Origin: Anabaena azotica FACHB-119
Lineage (GTDB): Bacteria; Cyanobacteriota; Cyanobacteriia; Cyanobacteriales; Nostocaceae
Length of the DNA stretch: 64,000 bases
Assembly: GCF_014697625.1 (NCBI RefSeq)
Contig: NZ_JACJSG010000002.1
Span: forward strand, 124,001 to 188,000
Reading direction: 5' to 3'
Position numbers and translations under genes: made by a program. How positions within the stretch are numbered: the first letter of the stretch is position 1; each line of letters starts with the position of its first letter. The notes beneath the pieces were generated by a model, which saw nothing but the letters and a program-made list of their open reading frames with translations, did no database searches and was not told where the DNA came from. Positions 54,161-63,766 of the stretch are shown one piece after another.

Positions 54161-56068
54161 ATGCATCTGAGTGAAATCACACATCCCAATCAGCTGCACG
54201 GTTTATCTATCCGGCAACTGCAACAGATCGCCCGTCAGATTCGCGATAAACACCTGCAAACAGTAGCCGAATTTGGTGGACATTTGGGGCCTGGCTTGGG
54301 TGTTGTCGAGTTAACACTAGGGCTTTACCAGACTCTAGATTTAGACAGGGATAAAGTTATCTGGGATGTAGGACACCAAGCTTATCCCCACAAACTGATT
54401 ACAGGACGTTACAGCAACTTCCACACCCTCAGACAAAAAGATGGAATTGCTGGCTACCTCAAACGCTGTGAAAATAAATTCGACCACTTTGGCGCAGGTC
54501 ACGCTTCTACCAGCATCTCCGCAGCGTTGGGGATGGCTTTAGCCAGAGACATGAACGGGGAAAAGTTTAAAGTTGTTGCGGTAATTGGTGATGGTGCATT
54601 AACTGGTGGTATGGCGTTGGAAGCTATCAACCACGCTGGACACTTACCTAAAACCAACCTTCTAGTTGTTCTCAACGACAATGAGATGTCGATATCTCCC
54701 AACGTTGGGGCAATTCCTCGCTATCTCAACAAAATGCGCCTCAGTCCCCCGGTGCAGTTCATCAAGGATAATTTTGAAGAACAGTTCAAACACATTCCCT
54801 TTGTGGGTGAATCCTTGTCTCCCGAACTAGGACGAATTAAGGAAGGGATGAAGCGGTTAGCTGTTCCTAAAGTGGGTGCTGTGTTTGAAGAACTGGGCTT
54901 TACCTACATGGGACCAGTCGATGGGCATAATTTGGAGGAATTGATTGCTACTTTCCAACAAGCACATCAAATAGCAGGGCCAGTATTGGTTCATGTCGCC
55001 ACAGTTAAAGGTAAAGGCTATGAACTCGCTGAAAAAGACCAAGTAGGCTATCACGCCCAAACTCCTTTTAACTTGACAACTGGTAAAGCTATTCCTTCCA
55101 GCAAACCCAAACCCCCCGCCTATGCCAAAGTCTTTTCCCATACCCTGGTGAAGCTAGCCGAACAAAACCCGAAAATTATCGGCATTACTGCGGCTATGGC
55201 TACAGGAACAGGTTTAGACAAGCTACAAGCTAAATTACCCAACCAATATATCGATGTGGGTATTGCCGAACAACACGCCGTTACTCTAGCGGCTGGGTTG
55301 GCAACTGAAGGGATGCGTCCTGTAGCTGCGATCTACTCTACTTTCTTGCAACGGGCATACGACCAAATTATTCACGATGTTTGTATCCAAAACTTACCAG
55401 TATTTTTCTGTTTGGATCGGGCGGGAATTGTGGGTTCTGATGGCCCCACTCACCAAGGTATGTATGATATTGCTTATCTGCGCTGCATTCCCAACATTGT
55501 GCTGATGGCCCCGAAAGATGAAGCTGAACTACAAAGCATGGTAGTAACTGGTATTAACTATACCGATGGTGCGATCGCTATGCGTTTCCCTCGTGGTAAC
55601 GGCTATGGTGTACCCCTCATGGAAGAAGGTTGGGAGCCTTTGGAAATTGGTAAAGGGGAAATTCTCCGCAACGGTGACGATGTGTTACTCATCGGCTACG
55701 GCACAATGGTTTACCCCAGTATGCAGGCGGCGGAAATTCTCAGCGAACATGGGATTGAAGCAACTGTGATTAATGCCCGGTTTGTTAAACCCTTGGATAC
55801 TGAGTTAATCGTGCCTTTGGCGAAGAAAATCGGCAAAGTTGTCACCCTCGAAGAAGGCTGTGTCATGGGCGGCTTTGGTTCCGCAGTCGCTGAAGCTTTG
55901 TTAGATGCAGATGTTATCGTTCCTGTCAAGCGTATCGGTGTTCCCGATGTCTTGGTAGAACACGCTACTCCAGACGAATCTAAGGCAGAATTAGGTTTAA
56001 CTGGTCGTCAAATTGCGGAAAGAGTGCTAGAAGCTTACTTTCAAAAGCAACCATCCTCTGTAAGCTAA
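54161..56068 (+). CDS. dxs: 1-deoxy-D-xylulose-5-phosphate synthase
   Basis: First enzyme of the MEP pathway: joins pyruvate and glyceraldehyde 3-phosphate using thiamine diphosphate, feeding carotenoids, phytol and quinones. It is 635 residues, usual length. The ThDP site is visible as [20 protein letters not shown] with the downstream [13 protein letters not shown]; the transketolase motif [18 protein letters not shown] and the C-terminal domain follow. In Anabaena PCC 7120 dxs also lies near cnaT and ntcB, as far as I remember. Confidence 0.98.
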   Translation: MHLSEITHPNQLHGLSIRQLQQIARQIRDKHLQTVAEFGGHLGPGLGVVELTLGLYQTLDLDRDKVIWDVGHQAYPHKLITGRYSNFHTLRQKDGIAGYLKRCENKFDHFGAGHASTSISAALGMALARDMNGEKFKVVAVIGDGALTGGMALEAINHAGHLPKTNLLVVLNDNEMSISPNVGAIPRYLNKMRLSPPVQFIKDNFEEQFKHIPFVGESLSPELGRIKEGMKRLAVPKVGAVFEELGFTYMGPVDGHNLEELIATFQQAHQIAGPVLVHVATVKGKGYELAEKDQVGYHAQTPFNLTTGKAIPSSKPKPPAYAKVFSHTLVKLAEQNPKIIGITAAMATGTGLDKLQAKLPNQYIDVGIAEQHAVTLAAGLATEGMRPVAAIYSTFLQRAYDQIIHDVCIQNLPVFFCLDRAGIVGSDGPTHQGMYDIAYLRCIPNIVLMAPKDEAELQSMVVTGINYTDGAIAMRFPRGNGYGVPLMEEGWEPLEIGKGEILRNGDDVLLIGYGTMVYPSMQAAEILSEHGIEATVINARFVKPLDTELIVPLAKKIGKVVTLEEGCVMGGFGSAVAEALLDADVIVPVKRIGVPDVLVEHATPDESKAELGLTGRQIAERVLEAYFQKQPSSVS

Positions 56069-56092
56069 ATCGCTGATAAATTATCCATTTTC

Positions 56093-56262
56093 TGGGGTGG
56101 GCATCCTGCCCGCCCTGAATGCTGGATAAAGACCAATAACGACATTGCAACTCAACTTTAAGTGGAACGGACTAAATAAATCAAGGTTTGTAGTAAGGAC
56201 TTTAGTCCTTATTTTGAGGACTAAAGTCCTCTCTGTGAGACGCTACGCGAACACTACGAACT
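56093..56262. repeat. Hairpin repeats downstream of dxs
   Basis: GGGTGGGCATCCTGCCCGCCC near 56095-56117 (same family as 2958), then paired palindromes AAGGACTTTAGTCCTT and AGGACTAAAGTCCT near 56194-56232, then GAGACGCTACGCGAAC, also seen inside family B elements. The first may serve as the dxs terminator. The region 56263-56505 shows no further structure. Confidence 0.65.
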
Positions 56263-56505
56263 CAATTGTAAGAATTTTACACTACTTAACATAGTTTGAT
56301 TTATTTTCGACCGCTTACTTACATATAAAAAAATTTATAGATTAAATCAATTTAGAATATTGAATTAAACTGAGCAATCTATTAAAAGAGCGATTTTATC
56401 TAATAACTTTTGACAATAAAACCTCAGTCTAGGGAACGATATGGCGGATAAGCTCAATCAAGTAAAAATAGAATGCTTAATCATTCTACGGAACTGAATA
56501 ATTTT

Positions 56506-56916
56506 ATGAAAAAGCTCGCAACTTTAGGACGCTGGATAGCTACAACCGTATTTTGTTTATCTGCGATCGCTTTCGTTTGGCAAGGTGCATTTTTCGCTAA
56601 CACCTCAGCAATGGCTGGAACCTCTACATATTTAATCGCTTCTTCCGACGCAACCGATGGTTTACGCGAAAAATCCAAAGAGTTTATCCGCGATACAAAG
56701 TCTACAGTTAAAGATGCAGCTAGATCAAATGCTAGCCGTGTCAATAATGCAGACGAAACTGGTAGTGCTGTAGAGCGCAAAGCTAACAAAGATGCGTCTC
56801 GCATTCAAAGAAGAGCAGAAGAAGATGCTGCACGTACAGAAAGAGCAGTAGACAACAACCTCAATGCTGTTGAGCGTACTATTGATAACATCAAAGGTGC
56901 TTTCAGCAATGACTAG
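56506..56916 (+). CDS. Hypothetical exported or membrane-anchored helical protein
   Basis: 136 residues from ATG at 56506 (MKKLATLGRWIATTVFCLSA); the N-terminus is a signal peptide or anchor, followed by a highly charged helical region in roughly 10- to 11-residue repeats (KDAARSNASRVNNADETGSA, KDASRIQRRAEEDAARTERA). This resembles LEA-like or coiled-coil proteins; a stress role is possible, but I cannot name a family. The frame begins at 56473, but the extra residues would lie before the signal. A terminator follows. Confidence 0.65.
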   Translation: MKKLATLGRWIATTVFCLSAIAFVWQGAFFANTSAMAGTSTYLIASSDATDGLREKSKEFIRDTKSTVKDAARSNASRVNNADETGSAVERKANKDASRIQRRAEEDAARTERAVDNNLNAVERTIDNIKGAFSND

Positions 56917-56937
56917 GAAATAGATACAAGAATTACA

Positions 56938-56974
56938 TATACCCGGCTGCTTACAACAGTCGGGTATTTTGTTG
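56938..56974 (+). terminator. Rho-independent terminator
   Basis: ATACCCGGCTG and CAGTCGGGTAT form an almost perfect stem with a short loop, followed by TTTGTT, 22 bp after the preceding stop codon. Confidence 0.85.
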
Positions 56975-57198
56975 AATTGATGTTAATAACGACTGAACTA
57001 AACGCCAGCGATCGCTAATTGGCAATTGCAAGGATTGATTTTGCAATTCCTGTTATGTCATCTGCTTTTCTCCAAAGCTCTCTACGCTCATTGTAAATTG
57101 CGGCTAAGGCTTTATATATGTCTATTGTGGTAACTTGTTGATGCCAGCATTTTTTTGAAACTCACTTCTTGGGAAGCTTTTGCTTTTTAACAAGATGC

Positions 57199-57915
57199 CT
57201 ATCTAATAAACCTTGTTAATACAACTGTTAGCGATTTTGTCAATCCGTATGCAAAATCGTACAAACCTCCAGAGAAAGCTTGAACAACAGCGTCTTCTAG
57301 TTCTTTCTCATACTTTACTTGATCAAAATAAGCACATACCCATCCTGGCCCTCTTCCTTTAGCATCTTTAATCTTAATGGGAGTTGACGAAAAAATATAA
57401 AGCGTAAGCTGATCTCTATATGCCTTAAATGGATTAAGGAATTTGATTGTTACTTCTATGTTTTTTCCTAATACCGAAACACCTGCATCTTGAACTTCAT
57501 TTTCACTGAAATCCACAACTACTTTTTCTAATATTTCGTTATGCAGATCCTGTGTATCAGTCTGTATAGTAATAGTGAAGTCTTTGACTATCTCTTCACC
57601 TTTGTTTAAGAGATATAATGATGTTCTATGAAGAGAATTAATTTGTCTTCCCTTGTATTCTAAATTAATATCTTTTTCTACTTGAGAATCTATTTTTAGC
57701 AAAGATACTTGTTCTTTTTTGATAACTTCTATAATTTGCGGTCTTTGCCGAGACAAAAAGCTGACAATTAACCAACCTAATATACCAACAACTATTCCTA
57801 AAGCAAAAACTACATAATTGGAAAATGCTTCATTAAGCAATAGGTTAGTTAAATTTTGGCTTTGATTACTATTTGAAACTTGTAGAAAGATATTGTTTAT
57901 GAGTTTATAAAACAT
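57199..57915 (-). CDS. Hypothetical membrane-anchored protein
   Basis: A 238-residue protein that I do not recognise. A membrane helix at about 35-53 (YVVFALGIVVGILGWLIVSF) is followed by a mostly beta-stranded cytoplasmic or periplasmic domain (LYLLNKGEEIVKDFTITIQT, KNIEVTIKFLNPFKAYRDQL). The N-terminus is short and polar. It stands alone. The sequence downstream to the terminator at 56974 (56975-57198) shows no gene, and upstream (57916-58201) none. Confidence 0.6.
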   Translation of the reverse strand: MFYKLINNIFLQVSNSNQSQNLTNLLLNEAFSNYVVFALGIVVGILGWLIVSFLSRQRPQIIEVIKKEQVSLLKIDSQVEKDINLEYKGRQINSLHRTSLYLLNKGEEIVKDFTITIQTDTQDLHNEILEKVVVDFSENEVQDAGVSVLGKNIEVTIKFLNPFKAYRDQLTLYIFSSTPIKIKDAKGRGPGWVCAYFDQVKYEKELEDAVVQAFSGGLYDFAYGLTKSLTVVLTRFIR

Positions 57916-58201
57916 ATAAATTTAACAGGCAACATCTGTAGTAATTGATATCTTGCACCTTCTCAATAACCAGGTCTAGGCATTGCCTATCCTAAGAAGT
58001 AGTAAGCTTTTCGGCTTGTCATTTTTGCAACAACCAATTGCTACAAGATATAAATAAGCAATTTTACGGTTATAAAAAATTTAGCAAGTTGGAATTGGCT
58101 GTTTCATATCTGAGATAAAAATACTGTGATACTCCAAATTATAAAATTACTTAGAGTTAGATAATAACAGATAAAATTCAAGCATAACTAAGTAATTTTA
58201 A

Positions 58202-59308
58202 CTAGGAGTTAGCCTTAACTTCTTGCCCTGACTCCAAAAGTTGGTTATCTGTGTTTTTTTCTGCAACTGAATTAACTACTTGAATTAGTTGTTGTAATTT
58301 CGCCGCTACTACCCCACTCTTGAATAATTCTTCTGCTTTAGCAATACCCGATCGCATATCCGCACAACTTCCACTTCGCCACAGATAAAACCCAGCATTC
58401 CACAAAGCTGTTTGCTGTAACTCACTAGAATTACCAGCAAGTACATCTTGTATTTGGGTTACTAATTCTTCATTGCTACCCAAGGGGACATTTTTAGGAG
58501 TAAAACCATAGTCATGGGGTGAAAGAAACACCCTTTCTAGCTCAGGGGATGCGGAAGATAAACTAATGATAGCTGTGCGATCGCGTGGTAAATCACAACT
58601 CCCTTCTAATCCCTTCACCAAGGTAAATTTAGTTACTCCCCGCAGTCCCAATGCTACCTGAAACATCCCTTCTGTGGGCGGGTGAACATACCCAGCAATG
58701 ATATGAGCGTCACCAGCGTAAGGACACCAAATTAATTCCATTGTGGCGAAGGGTGGACGCTTGCCGAGTTGGTCGCGGTATTCCCAGATAATATTAGTTA
58801 AAGGAAAATGCTGTGGTGTGTAAACAAAGCCAATTCCTGTCTGTGCAAATACTGCTTGAGCCTGTTCTAGTGATAGGGTAGACCAATTTACCCCTAATCC
58901 TTGCCAGATTTCTCTTAATGGTAAACCGTATTTTGTCGGTAAGCGATCGCCCCCGTGCATCACCACTGGTTGTCCCACTGCGGATAGTAATAAGGCTGTG
59001 ACGGGGCTGATGGGTGCGGTGCGTGTTCTGCCATCATAAGGTAGACCAAAAACCATAACTGGACGCGCAGACGAGATTGGTTGCAGTTTTGGCCCCAATT
59101 CATCGAAAGCATCTAACATTCCCGCTAACTCTTCTCCCGTAGGGCGCTTAATGCGGTGAGCAATTAAAAACGCGCCTATCTGGGCTGGTGTAGCTTCTCC
59201 TAATAACATCATTCTGGTAGCAGTGGCTGCTTCAGCGCGGGTTAAATTCTCTCCCGTGTGGTTCCCACTCCCTACTTTTTTTAGTAGATCCCTAAATAAA
59301 ATGCTCAT
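58202..59308 (-). CDS. cnaT: CnaT, anthranilate phosphoribosyltransferase-like nitrate-assimilation factor
   Basis: A 368-residue protein of the TrpD/YbiB phosphoribosyltransferase fold. In Anabaena its orthologue (cnaT) is required for expression of the nitrate-assimilation nir operon. Visible: ATPAQIGAFLIAHRIKRPTG near the N-terminus, and VMHGGDRLPTKYGLPL. The canonical GTGGD phosphate loop of TrpD is replaced by GLPYDGRTR, so it probably is not a tryptophan enzyme. I used ATG at 59308 (MSILFRDLLKKVGSG); the ATG at 59317 lies in the adjoining tandem repeats. It is downstream of ntcB on the same strand. Confidence 0.9.
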   Translation of the reverse strand: MSILFRDLLKKVGSGNHTGENLTRAEAATATRMMLLGEATPAQIGAFLIAHRIKRPTGEELAGMLDAFDELGPKLQPISSARPVMVFGLPYDGRTRTAPISPVTALLLSAVGQPVVMHGGDRLPTKYGLPLREIWQGLGVNWSTLSLEQAQAVFAQTGIGFVYTPQHFPLTNIIWEYRDQLGKRPPFATMELIWCPYAGDAHIIAGYVHPPTEGMFQVALGLRGVTKFTLVKGLEGSCDLPRDRTAIISLSSASPELERVFLSPHDYGFTPKNVPLGSNEELVTQIQDVLAGNSSELQQTALWNAGFYLWRSGSCADMRSGIAKAEELFKSGVVAAKLQQLIQVVNSVAEKNTDNQLLESGQEVKANS

Positions 59309-59309
59309 A

Positions 59310-59412
59310 TAAGTCATTAGTCATTGGTCATTAGTCATTAGTCATTAGTCATTAGTAAATAGCTAAAAATAAGGTTTTGGACTTTTGACTATGGACTATG
59401 GACTTTTGACTA
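59310..59412. repeat. Short tandem repeats between ntcB and cnaT
   Basis: About seven TCATTAG heptamers, then ACTATGG and ACTTTTG units. They fill the 113-bp spacer and even supply one possible cnaT start codon. Confidence 0.85.
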
Positions 59413-59421
59413 ATCATAACT

Positions 59422-60360
59422 TTAAGATGCCGATCGCTGCTGTTCTATTAGTGGGGGAATATTTTCTTTAACTAATTGCCAAAAATGTTTTATGGGGGGA
59501 ATTTGCAACCGGTCATGAGTTGTCACCATGACTACCCGACGAGTTAAGCCAGAATTATCTGGTAAGACGTTGTTAGCTAGGGGACGCACTGCTAAAGTGG
59601 GGTCAAGCCGTGCTTCTAGTAAGGCGGAAGTGGGGAGTAATGCAATTAATTCTCCTTGGCGCACTACTCCCCGAAAAGCATCTAAAGTATTAACTTCTAA
59701 AGCTGCTTGTAATGTAGCTTCTAGTCGCTCAAATTTATCTTGGACTAGACGCTGCATCCCATAGCCATCTTTAAAAACTACTTGGGGATAACGTACTAAT
59801 TCTGACCAAGGTACACGTTCATATTGGGCTAAAGGATGATTGGCGGCAATTAAGAGTTCTATCGGCTCATCATACAAGACTTCTACCACCATTTCTCTGG
59901 CAGTGGTGAGAAAGCGATTGTTCATCACAATTGCTAAGTCTACTAAACCATCTTTGAGGACTTTGAGGGCGCGATCGCTCCCCAAAGATGTCACCCGCAA
60001 TTGTACCTCTGGAAAATCACGGCAAAACTTTTGTAATACTGGTGGTAAGTAGGAACCACAAAGCGAATGAATCGCTGCAATGCACAATTCTGGCTGCTTC
60101 CCAGCGATTAAATCAGCTAACTCTTGTGTAGCTGTTTCCCACTCTTGACAAATTTTCCGGGCGCGGGGAAGTAAGCGTTCCCCACCTAAAGTTAACTTGG
60201 CGTGATTGGTTCTGTGAAACAATTCCACACCTAAATCAGCTTCGAGTGACTGAATTTGTCGGCTGATAGTAGATTGGGTGACACCACATTTACCCGCCGC
60301 CTTTTGAAAGCTGCCGGTTTGGGCGATCGCCAAAAAAGCTTGCAACTGCTCTAGTCGCAT
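59422..60360 (-). CDS. ntcB: LysR-family nitrate regulator NtcB
   Basis: A LysR activator of nitrate/nitrite assimilation genes, 312 residues. The winged-helix N-terminus is MRLEQLQAFLAIAQTGSFQK with CGVTQSTISRQIQSLEADLG; the effector domain has LRVTSLGSDRALKVLKDGLV and VVFKDGYGMQRLVQDKFE, closely matching NtcB as I remember it. Pairing with cnaT strengthens the call. The ATG is preceded by an NtcA-box match (60367-60380) and there is no ribosome-binding site. Confidence 0.92.
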   Translation of the reverse strand: MRLEQLQAFLAIAQTGSFQKAAGKCGVTQSTISRQIQSLEADLGVELFHRTNHAKLTLGGERLLPRARKICQEWETATQELADLIAGKQPELCIAAIHSLCGSYLPPVLQKFCRDFPEVQLRVTSLGSDRALKVLKDGLVDLAIVMNNRFLTTAREMVVEVLYDEPIELLIAANHPLAQYERVPWSELVRYPQVVFKDGYGMQRLVQDKFERLEATLQAALEVNTLDAFRGVVRQGELIALLPTSALLEARLDPTLAVRPLANNVLPDNSGLTRRVVMVTTHDRLQIPPIKHFWQLVKENIPPLIEQQRSAS

Positions 60361-60366
60361 TTGTAT

Positions 60367-60380
60367 GTAGCCTGAATTAC
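60367..60380 (-). promoter_or_regulatory. NtcA-binding site candidate next to the ntcB start
   Basis: GTAGCCTGAATTAC fits the GTA-N8-TAC consensus of NtcA, the global nitrogen regulator. It ends 6 bp before the ntcB ATG, too close to activate a promoter in the usual way (around -41), so it may repress, serve a start further downstream, or be chance. Confidence 0.45.
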
Positions 60381-60562
60381 ATTTATGGCATTCAATTAAA
60401 GTACCTGATTTTGTTTGAGATTTTCGTAGAATTTGCTACATATTTTTTATTAGTCAGTTGTCATTAGTCATTAGTCATTAGTTTTGCTCCCTCACTCCCC
60501 CACTCCCGGTTGGTGAATCTCGACTCCGCATCTGATTTCTGGTGTTGTAGCAGAGATTTAGA

Positions 60563-60672
60563 CCCCTCTCCAAACCTCTCCCCCACGGGGGGAGAGGCTT
60601 TGAAACAGATGAGTTTTTTCTCTGATTGTATGAAACCACCCTGCTCTTGGGAGGGTTAGGGAGGGGTATAAA
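60563..60672. repeat. Dispersed GC-rich hairpin repeats
   Basis: CCTCTCCCCCACGGGGGGAGAGG followed by AGACCCCTCT/GGGAGGGTTAGGGAGGGGT-type sequence; the first hairpin is almost the same as the one at 3738-3770. The gap 60381-60562 to its left holds TCATTAG short repeats and no gene. Confidence 0.65.
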
Positions 60673-60731
60673 AGTATTTGATACATCATTAGAGACTTTT
60701 AAAACATCCTCTCAAGTTCATTATCCACATG

Positions 60732-60892
60732 AGTAAATATTAAGTAGTAGCGTGTCTAGACTAAAATAGTGCATTATCCGACAATCTATCATCTTACTCA
60801 TCTGCGTTCATCTGCGTTCATCTGCGTTCGATTTTTCTCAAATTTATTGCCACATTTTAGGCTAGACAAGCCATTAAAATTTCAGATTTACT
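60732..60892. mobile_element. MITE-like family A, intact copy
   Basis: 161 bp from AGTAAATATTAAGTAGTAG to TTAAAATTTCAGATTTACT, with inner arms GTCTAGACTAAAAT and ATTTTAGGCTAGAC and three CATCTGCGTT units between. It aligns with both halves of 36371-36846 and is the uninterrupted reference for that nest. Confidence 0.85.
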
Positions 60893-60897
60893 TTATT

Positions 60898-61020
60898 AGG
60901 ACTTACGCAACTGGCATATTTTTTCTGTAGGGTGTGTAACGCTCTTAAAATATTTGAACGTAGTAATGAGACTTGTAGCGTCACGCACCAACCCCCAATT
61001 GTGACACTTGCGTAAGTCCT
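60898..61020. mobile_element. MITE-like TAGGACTTACGCAA element, copy 3
   Basis: 123 bp from AGGACTTACGCAACTGGC to GACACTTGCGTAAGTCCT. The interior is more diverged than the other two copies (GTAGGGTGTGTAACGC and GCGTCACGCACC). It lies 5 bp after the family A copy. Confidence 0.8.
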
Positions 61021-61076
61021 GTTTATAAAACATCTCTTAGAGACAATAGTAAAAAACTAATGACTATCAACTAAAT

Positions 61077-62675
61077 TTAACTCAATTGTGCTACTAGTTG
61101 ATTTTCTAATAATGTGTCATTAGTTAATAAATCCTCAACAGTAATTCTTAAAAAGCGTTGTTCATCTACTTGAAATAAGATTTTAATGCGATCGCTCCCC
61201 GGAAATCCAGGTGGTGTGAGTTGGGCGATGCTTCTCGCGCCTTCTTTGTCGTTGAGGGGTTTGACGCTGGTAACATTATTATCTAGGCGGCGGGTAATTA
61301 AGCGATCGCCATCAAAGTAAACTTCTGTACCGCCTGTTTCTGCGCCTAATTCACCCAATATCAATTCGATACTGGGCTGATTTTCCAAGGAAGCGCCTAA
61401 GACTAATTCTACAGGCTGGCTCATGGGATAGCCTTGTCCCGCCCTGATAATCGGATGCCAACTGTGGCGTTGGTTGCGGCGATCCCAATACCTTACACCG
61501 TAACTGTGATAGAGAAAGTCTTTGATTTCTATACCCTGGGATAGTTGCAAAGCACCTTGGGCGATCGCTTCAAATGGTTTTTCACAACGGATTTTCTCTG
61601 GTGTAAAATACTGCTTTACCCATGTCTGCACGGCGGGTAGTTGTACTGTTCCCCCAACTAACAACACAGCATTAATATCTGTGATTTCAATTCCTTGACG
61701 GCGGGCTTGTTGTAATAAATTAGCCATTGCATCATCAAGTTGTTCAAAAAAGGCTTGTTCTTTGAGGATGCTTTCTAAAGTTTCCCGGTTTAATTCTAAT
61801 TCGTAACTTTCAAAGTTCTCATCATCAAAATAAATTTCACTAGCTTGGTTTTGAGTTGATAGCTGAATCTTTACTCTTTCTGCTAGTCTAGTTGTGATTG
61901 GGCTAACAGCTAATCCTTGCGTTTTGGCAAAGTAATCTACTAACCAATTATCAATATCTGTACCGCCTAAATTTTGTCCAGCTTTCGCCAATACACGGGC
62001 AGTTTTGGTTTTTTGCTTTGAGTCTTCTGCTAAAGATTTATTACCCCATTTCAACAAGAAACCTACAGGTTTTGTATTACCTTGTGTGGGTTTATTTAAT
62101 TGCACCAAGGATAAATCTAATGTCCCGCCACCAAAGTCAACTACTAACAAAATTTCTTGGTCTGCTAAACCATAGCCCAAGGCGGCGGCTGTGGGTTCAT
62201 CTAACATCCGCACTTGTTCCACAGGGAGGGCTTGACAAACTTTACCCAACCAGTAACGATAAGCTTCAAAGCTATCAACGGGGACGGTTAAAACTAGGGA
62301 GTCTAAGCCGCCTTCTTGGGGTGCTAGTTGTTGGATGATTTCGGTGAGAAACCATTGTCCCACTTGTTCAAAGGTGACAATTTGCCCGTCTAGTTCTGGT
62401 AGGAAGCCTTGGATATCAGCGCCAATACCCCGTTTGAAACTGCGGAAAAATCGCGCCTCACCTTTGAGGTCAAGACCGCGATCGCGTACTTGTTGCCCTG
62501 CTAAGATTTTACCTTGGGAGGCATCTTCTACATACACCAAGCTGGGAATCAGGGGGGGATTGAGGCTTTGTTGGAGGGATAGACCAGGTAGGGTGAGGGT
62601 TTCCGGCTGTTGGGTGACGGGGTTCCAACGGGCAATTACTGTGTTACTTGTACCAAAATCAATTGCGATCGCCAT
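61077..62675 (-). CDS. Hsp70-family protein (DnaK-like, short)
   Basis: A 532-residue member of the Hsp70/actin ATPase superfamily. Phosphate-1 loop: AIDFGTSNTVIARW; phosphate-2: LLVVDFGGGTLDLSLV; adenosine motif: AVLLVGGTVQLPAVQTW. The nucleotide-binding domain fills about residues 1-370; a shortened beta domain follows (IRAGQGYPMSQPVELVLG), and the helical lid of DnaK is absent. Such divergent Hsp70s are common in cyanobacteria; its client is unknown. It is downstream of uvsE on the same strand, 56 bp away with CGCAAAGA repeats between. Confidence 0.92.
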   Translation of the reverse strand: MAIAIDFGTSNTVIARWNPVTQQPETLTLPGLSLQQSLNPPLIPSLVYVEDASQGKILAGQQVRDRGLDLKGEARFFRSFKRGIGADIQGFLPELDGQIVTFEQVGQWFLTEIIQQLAPQEGGLDSLVLTVPVDSFEAYRYWLGKVCQALPVEQVRMLDEPTAAALGYGLADQEILLVVDFGGGTLDLSLVQLNKPTQGNTKPVGFLLKWGNKSLAEDSKQKTKTARVLAKAGQNLGGTDIDNWLVDYFAKTQGLAVSPITTRLAERVKIQLSTQNQASEIYFDDENFESYELELNRETLESILKEQAFFEQLDDAMANLLQQARRQGIEITDINAVLLVGGTVQLPAVQTWVKQYFTPEKIRCEKPFEAIAQGALQLSQGIEIKDFLYHSYGVRYWDRRNQRHSWHPIIRAGQGYPMSQPVELVLGASLENQPSIELILGELGAETGGTEVYFDGDRLITRRLDNNVTSVKPLNDKEGARSIAQLTPPGFPGSDRIKILFQVDEQRFLRITVEDLLTNDTLLENQLVAQLS

Positions 62676-62731
62676 AGTCTATAAGTTGTCTCACGCAAAG
62701 ACGCAAAGACGCAAAAAGTGTTTCAGTAAGA

Positions 62732-63679
62732 CTATTGTCCCATAAGCCACCATGACCGCAAATGGGCGATCGCTGCTTCTTTTTGTTTGGCTTCAATTTC
62801 TATCCAAGGCGCTTGGTGGTAAACGCTGGGCATATCGGTGATTAAGTTGCTATGTTTTCTATCTTTGAAGGCTTGTTCACCGTTGGAAATGTGGACTAAT
62901 TGCCATTCTGGGTTTGTCCAAGTTTCTCTGGCGGCGTTAAACATGGCGGTAACGCTGGGATGGTCGTAGCTGTCTAGGTTTTCGTGGCATATATGATGAT
63001 GGGCATCAAATACCATTGGGATTTTAGCTTGTTGGCAGACTGTGAAAATTTCTTCGGCGCTGTAGGCGTATTCGTCGTTTTCTAATGTGATCCGATTTTT
63101 GATATTTTCTGGTAGGTTGGCGATGACTTTTATTAGTTGTTCGCTACGTTGCGATTTTCCACCGTGAATGTTCATCAATGACCAAGGGGAACGGGGTAAA
63201 CCTAATAAGTCAAAGATATGGGCATGATCTTCTAAAATTTTAATACTGTTTTGTACAACTTCAGCAGAGTCGGAACTGAGGACTACAAATTGGTCTGGAT
63301 GTAGTACCATTCTGATGTTGAGAGATTGGGCGCGTACACCAATTTGACCCAAATCATCAGTGATTTCTACTAATATTTTTGCCCCAATTTGGTCTGCCAT
63401 ATCGCTGAGGGGAAACACACCAGAGGGGAGACGATACAAACGGATATGATTGTTCTGACAAAATGTTAGGGCATCATGGAGGCGTTGCAAGTTATGCAGA
63501 TATATTTCTCTTAGCCCGCCTTCACGTTGACCAAGGGAAAGTTGTAAATACCTTGTGCGTGTCATTGTGCGAAAACGCACTTGCTTATCAAATGTAATGC
63601 AAACCAGCCCTAACTCTGGTTGAGCGTTTTTTTGTAACTGCGCTGTCGGAGGCAGTTTGTTTAACTGGGTTGCAGCCAT
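62732..63679 (-). CDS. uvsE: UV damage endonuclease UvsE/UVDE
   Basis: Nicks DNA 5' of UV photoproducts, an alternative start to excision repair. It is 315 residues with a TIM-barrel fold and metal ligands in motifs such as LHPDQFVVLSSDSAEVV, SLMNIHGGKSQRSEQL, RITLENDEYAYSAEEI, MVFDAHHHICHENLD and LVHISNGEQA. The N-terminus LGLVCITFDKQVRFRTMTRT is typical. It is useful to a light-exposed phototroph. Confidence 0.94.
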   Translation of the reverse strand: MAATQLNKLPPTAQLQKNAQPELGLVCITFDKQVRFRTMTRTRYLQLSLGQREGGLREIYLHNLQRLHDALTFCQNNHIRLYRLPSGVFPLSDMADQIGAKILVEITDDLGQIGVRAQSLNIRMVLHPDQFVVLSSDSAEVVQNSIKILEDHAHIFDLLGLPRSPWSLMNIHGGKSQRSEQLIKVIANLPENIKNRITLENDEYAYSAEEIFTVCQQAKIPMVFDAHHHICHENLDSYDHPSVTAMFNAARETWTNPEWQLVHISNGEQAFKDRKHSNLITDMPSVYHQAPWIEIEAKQKEAAIAHLRSWWLMGQ

Positions 63680-63736
63680 TGAACTATCTACTATTTATTA
63701 TACCGTTTCTTCATGAAGATGCGCTTTATTCTTTAC

Positions 63737-63766
63737 TGTAGAGACGTTGCATGCAACGTCTCTACA
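63737..63766. repeat. Perfect 30-bp palindrome
   Basis: TGTAGAGACGTTGCA joined directly to its exact complement. Palindromes of this GTAGAGACGTTGCATGCAAC type are a frequent dispersed repeat in Nostoc genomes; it may form a cruciform. It lies upstream of uvsE. Confidence 0.75.
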
